A stretch of DNA of 64,000 nt from Microbulbifer donghaiensis (GTDB lineage: Bacteria > Pseudomonadota > Gammaproteobacteria > Pseudomonadales > Cellvibrionaceae), in NCBI RefSeq assembly GCF_900129095.1, contig NZ_FQVA01000001.1:1873615-1937614 (forward strand), in the 5' to 3' direction. The position numbers and the translations under genes were made by a program. Positions 38,999-45,419 of the stretch are shown one piece after another (the stretch's first letter is position 1; the number at the start of each line of letters is the position of its first letter). Below the pieces are notes generated by a model. The model saw only the letters and a program-made list of their open reading frames with translations. It was not told the DNA's origin and did not search any database.

Positions 38999-39108
38999 AG
39001 TTAACTCGACACTTCTTGTTTGAATTGAAAAAAAGACTTTCTTTTTAGCCTTGATCAGACTCAAATTTTACGATGGTGAGACATCCACTATTTGCGGGCA
39101 AGCCTTAT

Positions 39109-39171
39109 GTATAACGCCCGTAACAGCGGTGAGCAACTTATCGCGAGCTCTGCTGTGGGCGTCTGTTAACT
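39109..39171 (-). other. attC site A (after the nitrilase cassette)
   Basis: 63 bp from AGTTAAC to GTTATAC on the minus strand, overlapping the nitrilase stop codon. Inner arms GCCCACAGC and GCTGTTACGGGC pair. It is the distal end of the array. Confidence 0.7.
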
Positions 39172-40110
39172 CTCATTTGTAATGTGAATTGTTGATTGCC
39201 TTTCTTTATTGATCGACAGTTTAAAAACATCTGGGCGAGCATAATGACCCGCAACATCTAATGCTCGTTTAGATTTAACAGCTTTATCGACATCAATATC
39301 TAAAAAAAGATGACCTTTTTCTTTTGTTAACGGACCAGCAACAATCTCGCCGCCAGGCGCTACAATAAGTGAGTCTCCAGGGTTGATCCAGTTTTCATTC
39401 TCTGGGTATAACTTATCAATATTCGGAAAATTTTCAGGCAAGTCTGAACGCTCAAGCGCCACACCGCAACATAAAACCCAGCATCGGCCTTCACGTGCTA
39501 TATGCTGCATAGTGCCTACCGAAGCTTCGCCACTGTCATAGGTCGGCGCAATATAAATCTCTACCCCTTGAGCGTATAAAGCATAACGCGCTAATGGCAT
39601 AAAATTCTCCCAACAAATTAGCGCACCTAACTTTCCTACTGACGTATCAACAACATTAAGGCCATTGCCATCACCAGCCCCCCAAACCATTCTTTCTGGA
39701 TTCGTTGGCATGAGCTTACGATGATGATTAATAACTACACCATCCGAACCAATAGTTACGACAGAATTATATAGAGTCGAACAACTATTTTGGGAATCAC
39801 GCTCATTAATTCCGCAGACAACTACCGTTTTCGTTGTAGCTGCAATATCTTGAAGTGGCTTGAGATCGTCTGCGCTTAAATCTATGGAGTTATCGAGAAG
39901 TCGCGAGTGTAAATCTTCATTAATCCCCCAATCCCCACCAGGCCTCAGCCGCCAAATCCACGCTGGATATCCAGATATAAAAGCCTCAGGAAAAACAACG
40001 AGTTCCGCCCCATCAGCTGATACTTTTTGGATAATTTCAACTGCTTTCTTGATCGTTCCTTTTTTATCAAGAATACAGGGAGCCTCTTGAATAATTGCAA
40101 CTTTAGTCAT
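39166..40110 (-). CDS. nitrilase / carbon-nitrogen hydrolase (gene cassette)
   Basis: 314 residues from the ATG at 40110. An extension to 40215 would cross attC site B. The Glu-Lys-Cys triad is visible: VVFPEAFISGYPAW (Glu), INHHRKLMPTNPER (Lys) and GALICWENFMPLARYAL (Cys). The CWENFMP context is that of true nitrilases and cyanide hydratases, which convert R-CN to acids or amides, rather than of amidases. No signal peptide. As the last cassette, with attC A overlapping its stop, it could be exchanged as a unit. Codon use is AT-richer than in flanking chromosomal genes. Confidence 0.9.
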   Translation of the reverse strand: MTKVAIIQEAPCILDKKGTIKKAVEIIQKVSADGAELVVFPEAFISGYPAWIWRLRPGGDWGINEDLHSRLLDNSIDLSADDLKPLQDIAATTKTVVVCGINERDSQNSCSTLYNSVVTIGSDGVVINHHRKLMPTNPERMVWGAGDGNGLNVVDTSVGKLGALICWENFMPLARYALYAQGVEIYIAPTYDSGEASVGTMQHIAREGRCWVLCCGVALERSDLPENFPNIDKLYPENENWINPGDSLIVAPGGEIVAGPLTKEKGHLFLDIDVDKAVKSKRALDVAGHYARPDVFKLSINKERQSTIHITNES

Positions 40111-40142
40111 AAGCCTAATTTCCTTGATGTGGATGAACAGAA

Positions 40143-40259
40143 AGTTAACGCCGAGCTCAGGGACAGCTTTCTTTAGGCGGATCCTTTTGCGAATTGCGAG
40201 CACAGCGATCTGCAAAAAATGTGCATAAAGTCAGTTACCCCCGGAACGACCAGTTATAC
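40143..40259 (-). other. attC site B
   Basis: 117 bp from GTATAAC to GTTAACT on the minus strand, overlapping the stop of the 40254 cassette. Long imperfect inverted arms include CTTTATGCACATTTT and the CGCAAAAGGATCCGCCTAAAG side. This size class resembles site E. Confidence 0.7.
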
Positions 40260-40646
40260 ACCCCCTCGATCGCGCCTTCTACGCTGATAATATACGCCAA
40301 GATATGCTCCAAGCAATGAAGACATGACCAGGCTGATACCATACAAAATCTTCAGATAGAATGGGACATCCGAAAAATTTAGCAATCCGAATAGAATGAA
40401 TGAGGGAAGAACTTGAAAGAAAGAAAATAAAAACCCACTCTTTGAGAAGAATAGGCCTGTTAAAAATCCAAGAATAAAAAATACAATGTGGAACGGACGG
40501 AAGAAAAACTGAGCTAAATCACCGAAGGTGTTTGAGATATAGATAGAAACCTGCTGCGCCCTATAGATAAGTTCTGGCCATGAAATCCATAAGATAACTA
40601 TAGAAACACCTATCGCTAAGTGGATGAGTGCTAGAAATCCTTTCAT
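40254..40646 (-). CDS. hypothetical membrane protein (gene cassette)
   Basis: 130 residues with about four hydrophobic helices (about 5-22, 45-65, 72-90, 98-118) and a very basic C-terminus (YYQRRRRDRGGV). No family is recognised. The gene begins 35 bases after the core of attC C and ends inside attC B, which defines it as a cassette. Confidence 0.6.
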   Translation of the reverse strand: MKGFLALIHLAIGVSIVILWISWPELIYRAQQVSIYISNTFGDLAQFFFRPFHIVFFILGFLTGLFFSKSGFLFSFFQVLPSFILFGLLNFSDVPFYLKILYGISLVMSSLLGAYLGVYYQRRRRDRGGV

Positions 40647-40680
40647 TTTTCTACTCTACAATTATTTTAGAGCTTTTTGT

Positions 40681-40746
40681 GCATAACGCCCCGCGGAGGT
40701 CCAAAGCGGGTTAGGTTCCCGGTCAGATGCAGCAATTTGGTTAACC
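40681..40746 (-). other. attC site C
   Basis: 66 bp ending in GTTATGC on the minus strand, overlapping the stop of the LysE cassette. It contains AAAGCGGGTTAGGTTCC (plus strand 40702-40718), 17 bases that also flank the right end of the IS3 element at attC F. That makes C a useful intact reference for F. Confidence 0.65.
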
Positions 40747-41355
40747 CCTTGCCGCTACGTAGAGGCCGCTGCCTACGAGCAATGCTCCAGAGCCTGCTTT
40801 AAGTGTGCGTGAGCTTTTGGAACTAGAGTAAACAGAATTTGCTTTATGAGCTAGGTAGGCATACCCGAACATAACGCTGCCTACAGAAACCGTGGCGATT
40901 AGATACAGTAAAGCTGCGTCTAGGACTGCGATGCTAGATAGATCTAGAAGGGCAGGAAAGAAGCTGAGGTAAAACAGAATGGCCTTAGGGTTGCTAAGAG
41001 TTGTAACTAGACCTGCAAAGAAACTGGCGCTGTGTTTAGGATCTTGAATATCTCTGGCATGGCCAGAGATTGAACTTGACGTGATGAGTGAGATTCCAAG
41101 CCAGATTAAATACGCAGCGCCTAGGTATTTGAGTACAACGAACAATTCTCCGAGTGCACTTGAGAGTGTGGCTAGACCAAGAAGGGCAAGACTAATAAAT
41201 GCAAAGTCGCCGGCTACGATTCCTGCGGCTGTAGAAAGTCCATGACGCAGGCCTGCCGTAGCTGATCTTGCAGTTACAGTTAGAACGCCTGGCCCAGGTA
41301 TTAGGGCTAAAACAACCATTGATATGAATAGTGCTAAGGAAGTGGTAAGTGTCAC
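40741..41355 (-). CDS. LysE-family amino-acid exporter (gene cassette)
   Basis: 204 residues from a GTG at 41355. Six membrane helices, with the LysE/RhtB N-terminal signature FISMVVLALIPGPGVLTVTARSATAGLRHG and the central GAAYLIWLGISLI followed by GLVTTLSNPKAILFYLSFFPALLD. Such proteins export amino acids or related metabolites by proton antiport; the substrate is unknown. It starts about 15 bases from a core GTTAACC and ends in attC C. Confidence 0.9.
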   Translation of the reverse strand: MTLTTSLALFISMVVLALIPGPGVLTVTARSATAGLRHGLSTAAGIVAGDFAFISLALLGLATLSSALGELFVVLKYLGAAYLIWLGISLITSSSISGHARDIQDPKHSASFFAGLVTTLSNPKAILFYLSFFPALLDLSSIAVLDAALLYLIATVSVGSVMFGYAYLAHKANSVYSSSKSSRTLKAGSGALLVGSGLYVAARG

Positions 41356-41369
41356 GATCTTTCTCTAAG

Positions 41370-41402
41370 GGTTAACGCCTCAAGAAGGTGCGCCGGTTAC
41401 AG
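41370..41402 (-). other. decayed/truncated attC site D
   Basis: Only 33 bp can be recognised, from CTGTAAC to GTTAACC on the minus strand, too short for a functional attC. Adjacent coding sequence (AGCGGGACGCTG on the minus strand) resembles the GCGGGACG block of attC F and H. The attC therefore seems shortened and partly read as the end of the upstream cassette gene. Confidence 0.5.
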
Positions 41403-41988
41403 CGTCCCGCTTACTTGATTTGCTGGCCTTGTCTTTAAGCAGGACGAAGCTTGTTTTTAGTGGTATCACAATACCGGCCACATTGTCTTTTAAAGTAACT
41501 TCTACCACCCATTCTCCGGAAGGATCTGCAGGCTCGCCTACATACTCAATGACGGCCTGTGATAGATATACATGCAGGCGCTCACCTAATAATTCGCCAG
41601 TAGCACAGGGTATATTCTTTTGATTTACTGAATCAGCACCATCAGGGCGAGCTACTCGGATATTACAACTTATATTTATCACGCCTTTTTCATCAGGTAA
41701 TGGATTACCGTAGAAGGTGAGAATGGTTAACTTTTGCCCCAAGGATACTTCCTTTGCCTCTGAAAAGTACGGAACATGATCGCTTGGAGTATTCCACTTA
41801 TCCCACCAATCTAAATCTGGAGTTACAACGAGCCAGCCGCCGAAGCCAGAAATACTTTTCATTGAATCTGTATTCTTGGCAGAAGATCCGTCGCGATTAA
41901 TCCATGTGAACTCATCACCAACCACATATTCCTCAGCTTTGAGAAATTGTGACATCACGATGGTGAAAATTAAGATGACGTACCTCAT
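41380..41988 (-). CDS. hypothetical secreted protein (gene cassette)
   Basis: 202 residues. Signal peptide MRYVILIFTIVMSQFLKAEE, then a beta-rich domain (WINRDGSSAKNTDSMKSISGFGGWLVVTPDLDWWDKW) with one likely disulfide (SCNIRVARPDG, NIPCATGELLG). The last 16 residues (KASKSSKRDAVTGAPS) are encoded by what looks like attC sequence, so the original C-terminus may have been shorter. No family is recognised. Confidence 0.6.
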   Translation of the reverse strand: MRYVILIFTIVMSQFLKAEEYVVGDEFTWINRDGSSAKNTDSMKSISGFGGWLVVTPDLDWWDKWNTPSDHVPYFSEAKEVSLGQKLTILTFYGNPLPDEKGVINISCNIRVARPDGADSVNQKNIPCATGELLGERLHVYLSQAVIEYVGEPADPSGEWVVEVTLKDNVAGIVIPLKTSFVLLKDKASKSSKRDAVTGAPS

Positions 41989-42001
41989 GTACTCTCCTAG
42001 G

Positions 42002-42119
42002 GGCTAACCCGAGCTCTGGGGCAGCCTGCTTTATACAGATTTTATGCGAAAATGCGAGTGCAGCGAGCCGCATAAAATGTGCATAAAGTAGGCTGTTCCT
42101 CAGCAGCGAATTGTTAGAT
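42002..42119 (-). other. attC site E
   Basis: 118 bp from ATCTAAC to GTTAGCC on the minus strand. Long arms CAGCCTACTTTATGCACATT and GTATAAAGCAGGCTG pair almost fully, the clearest attC palindrome of the array. It overlaps the stop of the 42114 cassette. Confidence 0.8.
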
Positions 42120-42503
42120 TTTTACGTCAATATTTTGGATGTGCAAGCAAGGCATAATACTTACACTACCGTCATCGTGAACAACAGGATCTGGGGTGTA
42201 GGCGGCGGTAAACTTACTACCATTTAGAAACCCTGATGTCGCTGCCACCTGAAATAGCGCCTTCCCAGGAAACTCTTTCTCCGATACATATTTCATGATG
42301 GGAATACTATTTTTTCCTTTGGAAAACTGAACTCCTTGAATACTCCAGCCTTCATATCGTAGCGGCGCCAAAATCATGAGATAGCCCACTTCTGTTTCAG
42401 ATGGCTTCTTGCCGAATTCAAAGCTGACTTCAATTGGTATTTCCATCCCGCATGCATATACACAATTGGACAAAAATAGGAAGATAGTTAGTAAGAATCT
42501 CAA
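42114..42503 (-). CDS. hypothetical secreted protein (gene cassette)
   Basis: 129 residues from a TTG at 42503, six bases after GGAG; a TTG at 42515 overlaps that ribosome binding site. The gene starts within 14-20 bases of the GTTAGAT core of attC F, typical of cassettes. Signal peptide about residues 1-18 (FLLTIFLFLSNCVYACG; a lipobox is not convincing). The mature part is beta-rich (IEVSFEFGKKPSETEVGYLMILAPLRYEGWSIQG) with a late cysteine in IMPCLHIQN. Family unknown. Confidence 0.6.
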   Translation of the reverse strand: MRFLLTIFLFLSNCVYACGMEIPIEVSFEFGKKPSETEVGYLMILAPLRYEGWSIQGVQFSKGKNSIPIMKYVSEKEFPGKALFQVAATSGFLNGSKFTAAYTPDPVVHDDGSVSIMPCLHIQNIDVKI

Positions 42504-42516
42504 GCCTCTCTCCAAA

Positions 42517-42595
42517 ATCTAACGCCCACAGGCGGGGCGGCCGAAGCGTAGCATAGGCCGTCCCGCAGAGGCCCCGCCAAGAGCCGGCGGGGACT
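42517..42595 (-). other. attC site F, core-proximal part (split by the IS)
   Basis: From the IS junction to GTTAGAT on the minus strand, with a GC-rich stem (GGCGGGGCCTCTGCGGGACGG) shared in type with site H. The other part is at 43840-43871. Confidence 0.65.
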
Positions 42596-42622
42596 TAACC
42601 CGCTTTTGCACACACCATGTTG

Positions 42623-43432
42623 TTAGCAATTGATTTTATACTCGAATTCATGCGGTGATACATACCCAATAGACGAGTGCGACCTCTGGGTATTGTAGTA
42701 GCGCATATATTCAGTCACTGTCGATCTGAGCTGTTTTGCGGTATCGATCGCCTGTCGCTTAATTCTCTCAGTCTTGAACTGGTGAAAGAATGACTCCATG
42801 AACGCATTGTCATTCATGTTCTTTACTCGATTCATACTTTGAGTAATTCCGTAGCGCCGCAGCCGCTCACGGTACTGACCCGACAAGTACTCGCTGCCGC
42901 GATCAGAGTGAAATATGAGCTCTCGGTGGTGCCCACGGTTTCGTACAGCCCTGTCGATACTGGACAACGTCAGCGAGACATCCCTACGATCACTCAGTGA
43001 CCAAGAGACAACCTTCCTGCTGTAACGATCCATGACTACCGATAGATACTGCCAGCTACCGTCCCCGAGTTTTATATATGTAACGTCACCCACCCAGAGC
43101 TGATTAGGGCGTGTCAACTTGATGCCCTCTATCTTGCATTTAATCCCATAGACATGTCTGTACGTGCCGGGCCGAGCCGTGTAAATCCTCGATTTTACTG
43201 CCCTGAGGCCGTGATTTCGCATGATTCTGGCAACTCGCTTCTGACCGACGTTAATCCCCTTCTTTTTCAGTTCTTGGGTAATTTTAGGGCTGCCATAGCA
43301 GCCATCGTGCCGGTTAAAAATCGATCTTATGTGTACAAACAGCTCACTATCTTCATGCCGACGCTCACATACACCTCGGCGACGCCAGGAATTGTAACCA
43401 TCTCGGGTGACACCATAGATCCGGCACATCAT
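42623..43432 (-). CDS. IS3-family transposase OrfB (DDE integrase domain)
   Basis: 269 residues from its first ATG; the real product is the OrfAB fusion made by a -1 frameshift. HTH_21-like region (DSELFVHIRSIFNRHDGCYGSPKITQEL), then the rve integrase core with catalytic Asp in WVGDVTYIKL, Asp in LIFHSDRGSEY and Glu in DNAFMESFFHQFK, so the DDE triad is complete. The frame continues upstream without stop to the slippery A7 run. It appears intact and potentially active. Confidence 0.93.
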   Translation of the reverse strand: MMCRIYGVTRDGYNSWRRRGVCERRHEDSELFVHIRSIFNRHDGCYGSPKITQELKKKGINVGQKRVARIMRNHGLRAVKSRIYTARPGTYRHVYGIKCKIEGIKLTRPNQLWVGDVTYIKLGDGSWQYLSVVMDRYSRKVVSWSLSDRRDVSLTLSSIDRAVRNRGHHRELIFHSDRGSEYLSGQYRERLRRYGITQSMNRVKNMNDNAFMESFFHQFKTERIKRQAIDTAKQLRSTVTEYMRYYNTQRSHSSIGYVSPHEFEYKINC

Positions 43433-43461
43433 AGCAATGCTGTGCCTCTCCCTGTTTTGAT

Positions 43462-43791
43462 CTATGAACTCGAAGATTTCCCTTTTTGTTGTAAAGAGAA
43501 TTGGATGGCTTTTTTTAAAAGGGCATGCTCTTCCTGGAGCAGGTTGTGTTCCCGCTCCAGCTTCCTGAGACGTTTCAGCTCGGATTTAATCTCAGGATCT
43601 ATCTGTATGTCTTTCTTCTTGGCCATGATCTGCCCCCGCCGCATCTCCATGCGCCAACGATAAAGCATCACTTCATGGATATCGAGAGCTTCAGCCACAT
43701 GCTTGGCTAGAACACCAGGAATCTCAGTTAGCGAGACTGCTGTTGCCTTGAAATCGTCGTCGTAACGGTTGTAACGCGTTCTTCGTCCCAT
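43462..43791 (-). CDS. IS3-family transposase OrfA (HTH) with -1 frameshift site
   Basis: 109 residues: N-terminal HTH (YDDDFKATAVSLTEIPGVLAKHVAEALDIHEVMLYRWR) and a leucine-zipper coiled coil (IKSELKRLRKLEREHNLLQEEHALLKKA). The run of seven A on the minus strand (43510-43516), read TTA AAA AAA GCC, is a slippery sequence. A -1 shift there continues as KKSHPILFTTKREIFEFIDQ into the orfB frame. This gives the OrfAB transposase normal for IS3. Confidence 0.92.
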   Translation of the reverse strand: MGRRTRYNRYDDDFKATAVSLTEIPGVLAKHVAEALDIHEVMLYRWRMEMRRGQIMAKKKDIQIDPEIKSELKRLRKLEREHNLLQEEHALLKKAIQFSLQQKGKSSSS

Positions 43792-43839
43792 AGGACACCT
43801 CCAGATCAGTTAGATGGAGGTGTGTGCAAAAGCGGGTTA

Positions 43840-43871
43840 GGTTCCGGCCTCCGTGCTGCTGTTTGTTATGT
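43840..43871 (-). other. attC site F, gene-proximal part
   Basis: From ACATAAC through CAGCAGCACGGAGGCC to the IS junction on the minus strand, next to the stop of the 43883 cassette. Joined to 42517-42595 it would make an attC of about 110 bp. Confidence 0.6.
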
Positions 43872-43882
43872 GTGTTGTACAC

Positions 43883-44140
43883 TTAAAATTGCCCTGCGCC
43901 AAACAAGCCACCCACAACTAAAGCAGCAAGACCAACGGCACTGCACAAAAAACCTTGGTTATTGCCACTATAGTCTTCTAGGTAGACAGCTTGCTTTGAG
44001 GAAGGATATTTTCCGAGAGTGACCAGCTTACAGATAGGCCAGCCAACCCAGTAGCAGATAGTTCCGAAGAATATTTCTGCCAGGAAATACCCTATACCCC
44101 GAAAAAATCCCTTCCCAATTTCTCCGATTAAATCATCCAT
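43883..44140 (-). CDS. hypothetical membrane protein (gene cassette)
   Basis: 85 residues. A hydrophobic segment at about 12-40 with aromatic and cysteine residues (FFRGIGYFLAEIFFGTICYWVGWPICKLVTLG), a polar loop, and a C-terminal Gly/Ala-rich helix (GFLCSAVGLAALVVGGLFGAGQF). Probably two or three membrane spans. No known family. It ends 12 bases before the attC F start. Confidence 0.6.
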   Translation of the reverse strand: MDDLIGEIGKGFFRGIGYFLAEIFFGTICYWVGWPICKLVTLGKYPSSKQAVYLEDYSGNNQGFLCSAVGLAALVVGGLFGAGQF

Positions 44141-44159
44141 AACTTCATTCTTCGATTAC

Positions 44160-44252
44160 ACATAACGCTCGGCTTTGAGGCGGGCTTGGAGCCGCGACGC
44201 GGCGGAAAGGCCGTCCCAGCCCCGAAAGCGCGATAACAGCCGCTTGTTAAGG
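44160..44252 (-). other. attC site G
   Basis: 93 bp from CCTTAAC to GTTATGT on the minus strand. Arms AAGCGGCTG... and ...AGCCGAGCG, with an inner GCCGCGTCGCGGC hairpin. It overlaps the end of the 44255 cassette gap. Confidence 0.75.
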
Positions 44253-44254
44253 AT

Positions 44255-44497
44255 TTAGCTCCCACCAAATAGCCCGCTTATCGCAGACGACACAAGAACA
44301 AGTACAACAATCGGAGTAACCCCCATAACCAACCCAGACTGGACCAGAATACTACTAGCTGGCTTTTTGGCGATTTTACCGTAGGCGCACAGCACTATTC
44401 CGGAAACAAGAAAGAACAGCAATGCTGGCCATGCACTAACCGAATGTAGAGCTACAACCAAAAAAATAAGAGCAAGAAGAAAAATCCGTTTGTACAT
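44255..44497 (-). CDS. hypothetical membrane protein (gene cassette)
   Basis: 80 residues from the ATG at 44497. An earlier in-frame start at 44518 lies inside attC H and is rejected. Three hydrophobic helices (about 3-20, 24-40, 52-75) cover most of the protein, with a short basic loop (GKIAKKPASS). Family unknown. It starts 10 bases after the core of attC H, a typical cassette spacing. Confidence 0.6.
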   Translation of the reverse strand: MYKRIFLLALIFLVVALHSVSAWPALLFFLVSGIVLCAYGKIAKKPASSILVQSGLVMGVTPIVVLVLVSSAISGLFGGS

Positions 44498-44506
44498 TCT
44501 TAGATC

Positions 44507-44653
44507 CTTAACGCCCACAGCAGGGGCGGCTTACTTTGCGCACTTTATGCGCGAAAATGGGAGCGCAGCGACCCGCGCATAAAGTGCGCAAAGTAAGACG
44601 TCCCGCGGAGGCCCCGCCAGGGGCCGGAGCCTCGCTGCCTGTGTTTGTTATGC
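44507..44653 (-). other. attC site H
   Basis: 147 bp from GCATAAC to GTTAAGG on the minus strand. Very long complementary arms (CTTACTTTGCGCACTTTATG with its inverse) and a GC-rich GGCGGGGCCTCCGCGGGACG block. It is the largest attC of the array and overlaps the stop of the 44648 cassette. Confidence 0.8.
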
Positions 44654-44908
44654 TTTTGCACCTGCATCGAAGTCCTTAATTAACTTCGCGGCAGCTTTGC
44701 AACCAATATCTTCAAAGTTCAAAGATACGGTTTCTGTGGGATTTTCTAGCTCAATTGGCTCAATTTCCTTCTCGCAGAAACTATTCACCAATTTTGCTGC
44801 ATCAGCAAGAGAACCATCCTTGATTTTCATATTGAAGGTAGACTCGGCGAAAGAGTTACCGGATGCAGCCAGCAGCAAAGCAAAAGCACTAGAAGCTATA
44901 GATTTCAT
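44648..44908 (-). CDS. hypothetical small periplasmic protein (gene cassette)
   Basis: 86 residues from the ATG at 44908, giving a signal peptide MKSIASSAFALLLAASGNSFA. The start at 44989 would cross a core-like site at 44949-44955 and bury the signal. The mature protein (about 65 residues) is acidic with two cysteines (NSFCEKEIEPIEL, EDIGCKAAAKLI) that may form one disulfide. The sequence resembles a minimal STN-like unit (FNMKIKDGSLADAAKLV), but this is weak. First recognisable cassette of the array. Confidence 0.6.
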   Translation of the reverse strand: MKSIASSAFALLLAASGNSFAESTFNMKIKDGSLADAAKLVNSFCEKEIEPIELENPTETVSLNFEDIGCKAAAKLIKDFDAGAKA

Positions 44909-44955
44909 ATTATTTTCCTTTCTTAGTTGGATTTTGAACGCTCTAGGAGCATAAC

Positions 44956-45419
44956 ATTTGTATCGTAGTCCTGAGGACCGATATCCCAACGACTATGATT
45001 TCAAAATCAAATTCTCGCCAGATTGGCTTCTAGACCAAAAATGGTCAAGCCTTCAGGGAAATTGGCTCGATGGTACCAGCCAGACAAAACGGTCCTAACG
45101 ACACATATCCCATATTTTGCTGGATCCTCTAACCCTCTGATTTCTATTGGTTTTCACCTGCTTTCTGTAGGGGCCCAGAAATATGCGTCGTCGGGACTGG
45201 AATCTCAACTGGATTCTAGTCACCTTTCACTATGGCGGGCTGGTGGCTACTGATTACTTTTGGCGTGCGGCTTCGATAAGTGTGAGCCAGACGCCGCTTC
45301 CTTTCGTAATACGATTTATTGGAGGACGGGGATCGCGTGGTCTGAACTCTATCGCTCGGCACAAACGCAGTGCATCCACACGGAGTGCCGTGGATGAACA
45401 GAGGGGAAGGCGCGGGTTC
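44956..45419. other. 464-bp region at the array boundary without a convincing gene
   Basis: Both strands hold only short frames (76 residues at 45023-45253 plus and 45254-45484 minus) with no recognisable domain or good ribosome binding site. It contains GTCCTGAGGAC near 44971 as a small palindrome. There is no intI and no complete attI or attC. It may be decayed cassette or transposon DNA. Confidence 0.4.

Larger units (their letters stand above)
42596..43839 (-). mobile_element. IS3-family insertion sequence inside attC F
   Basis: Inverted 21-bp copies at 42596-42616 and 43819-43839 bracket orfA and orfB. The IS3-type TG...CA termini with TGCACACACC would place the true ends at 42607 and 43828 (1222 bp). 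The outer 11 bases of each arm are then attC-derived flank. No clear 3-4 bp target duplication is visible in either reading. The flank AAAGCGGGTTAGGTTCC on the right is also present, without an IS, in attC C. Confidence 0.85.
39109..44955 (-). mobile_element. integron gene-cassette array without integrase (CALIN-type)
   Basis: Eight attC-like sites separate seven or eight small genes, all on the minus strand. Each gene starts within a few to some tens of bases of a GTTRRRY-like core and ends at or inside the next attC, the classical cassette layout. Base composition is more AT-rich than both flanks. The attC sites are 63-147 bp with long inverted arms. No intI is seen at either end within the window. 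The proximal (right) end stops at a core-like GTTATGC at 44949-44955. An IS3-family element interrupts one attC. Confidence 0.85.

Noticed and set aside
39109-44955. CRISPR array or toxin-antitoxin island in the AT-rich block
   Set aside because: The repeated units are long, variable and palindromic with genes between them, which fits attC sites; there are no short direct repeats with spacers and no recognisable toxin-antitoxin pair.
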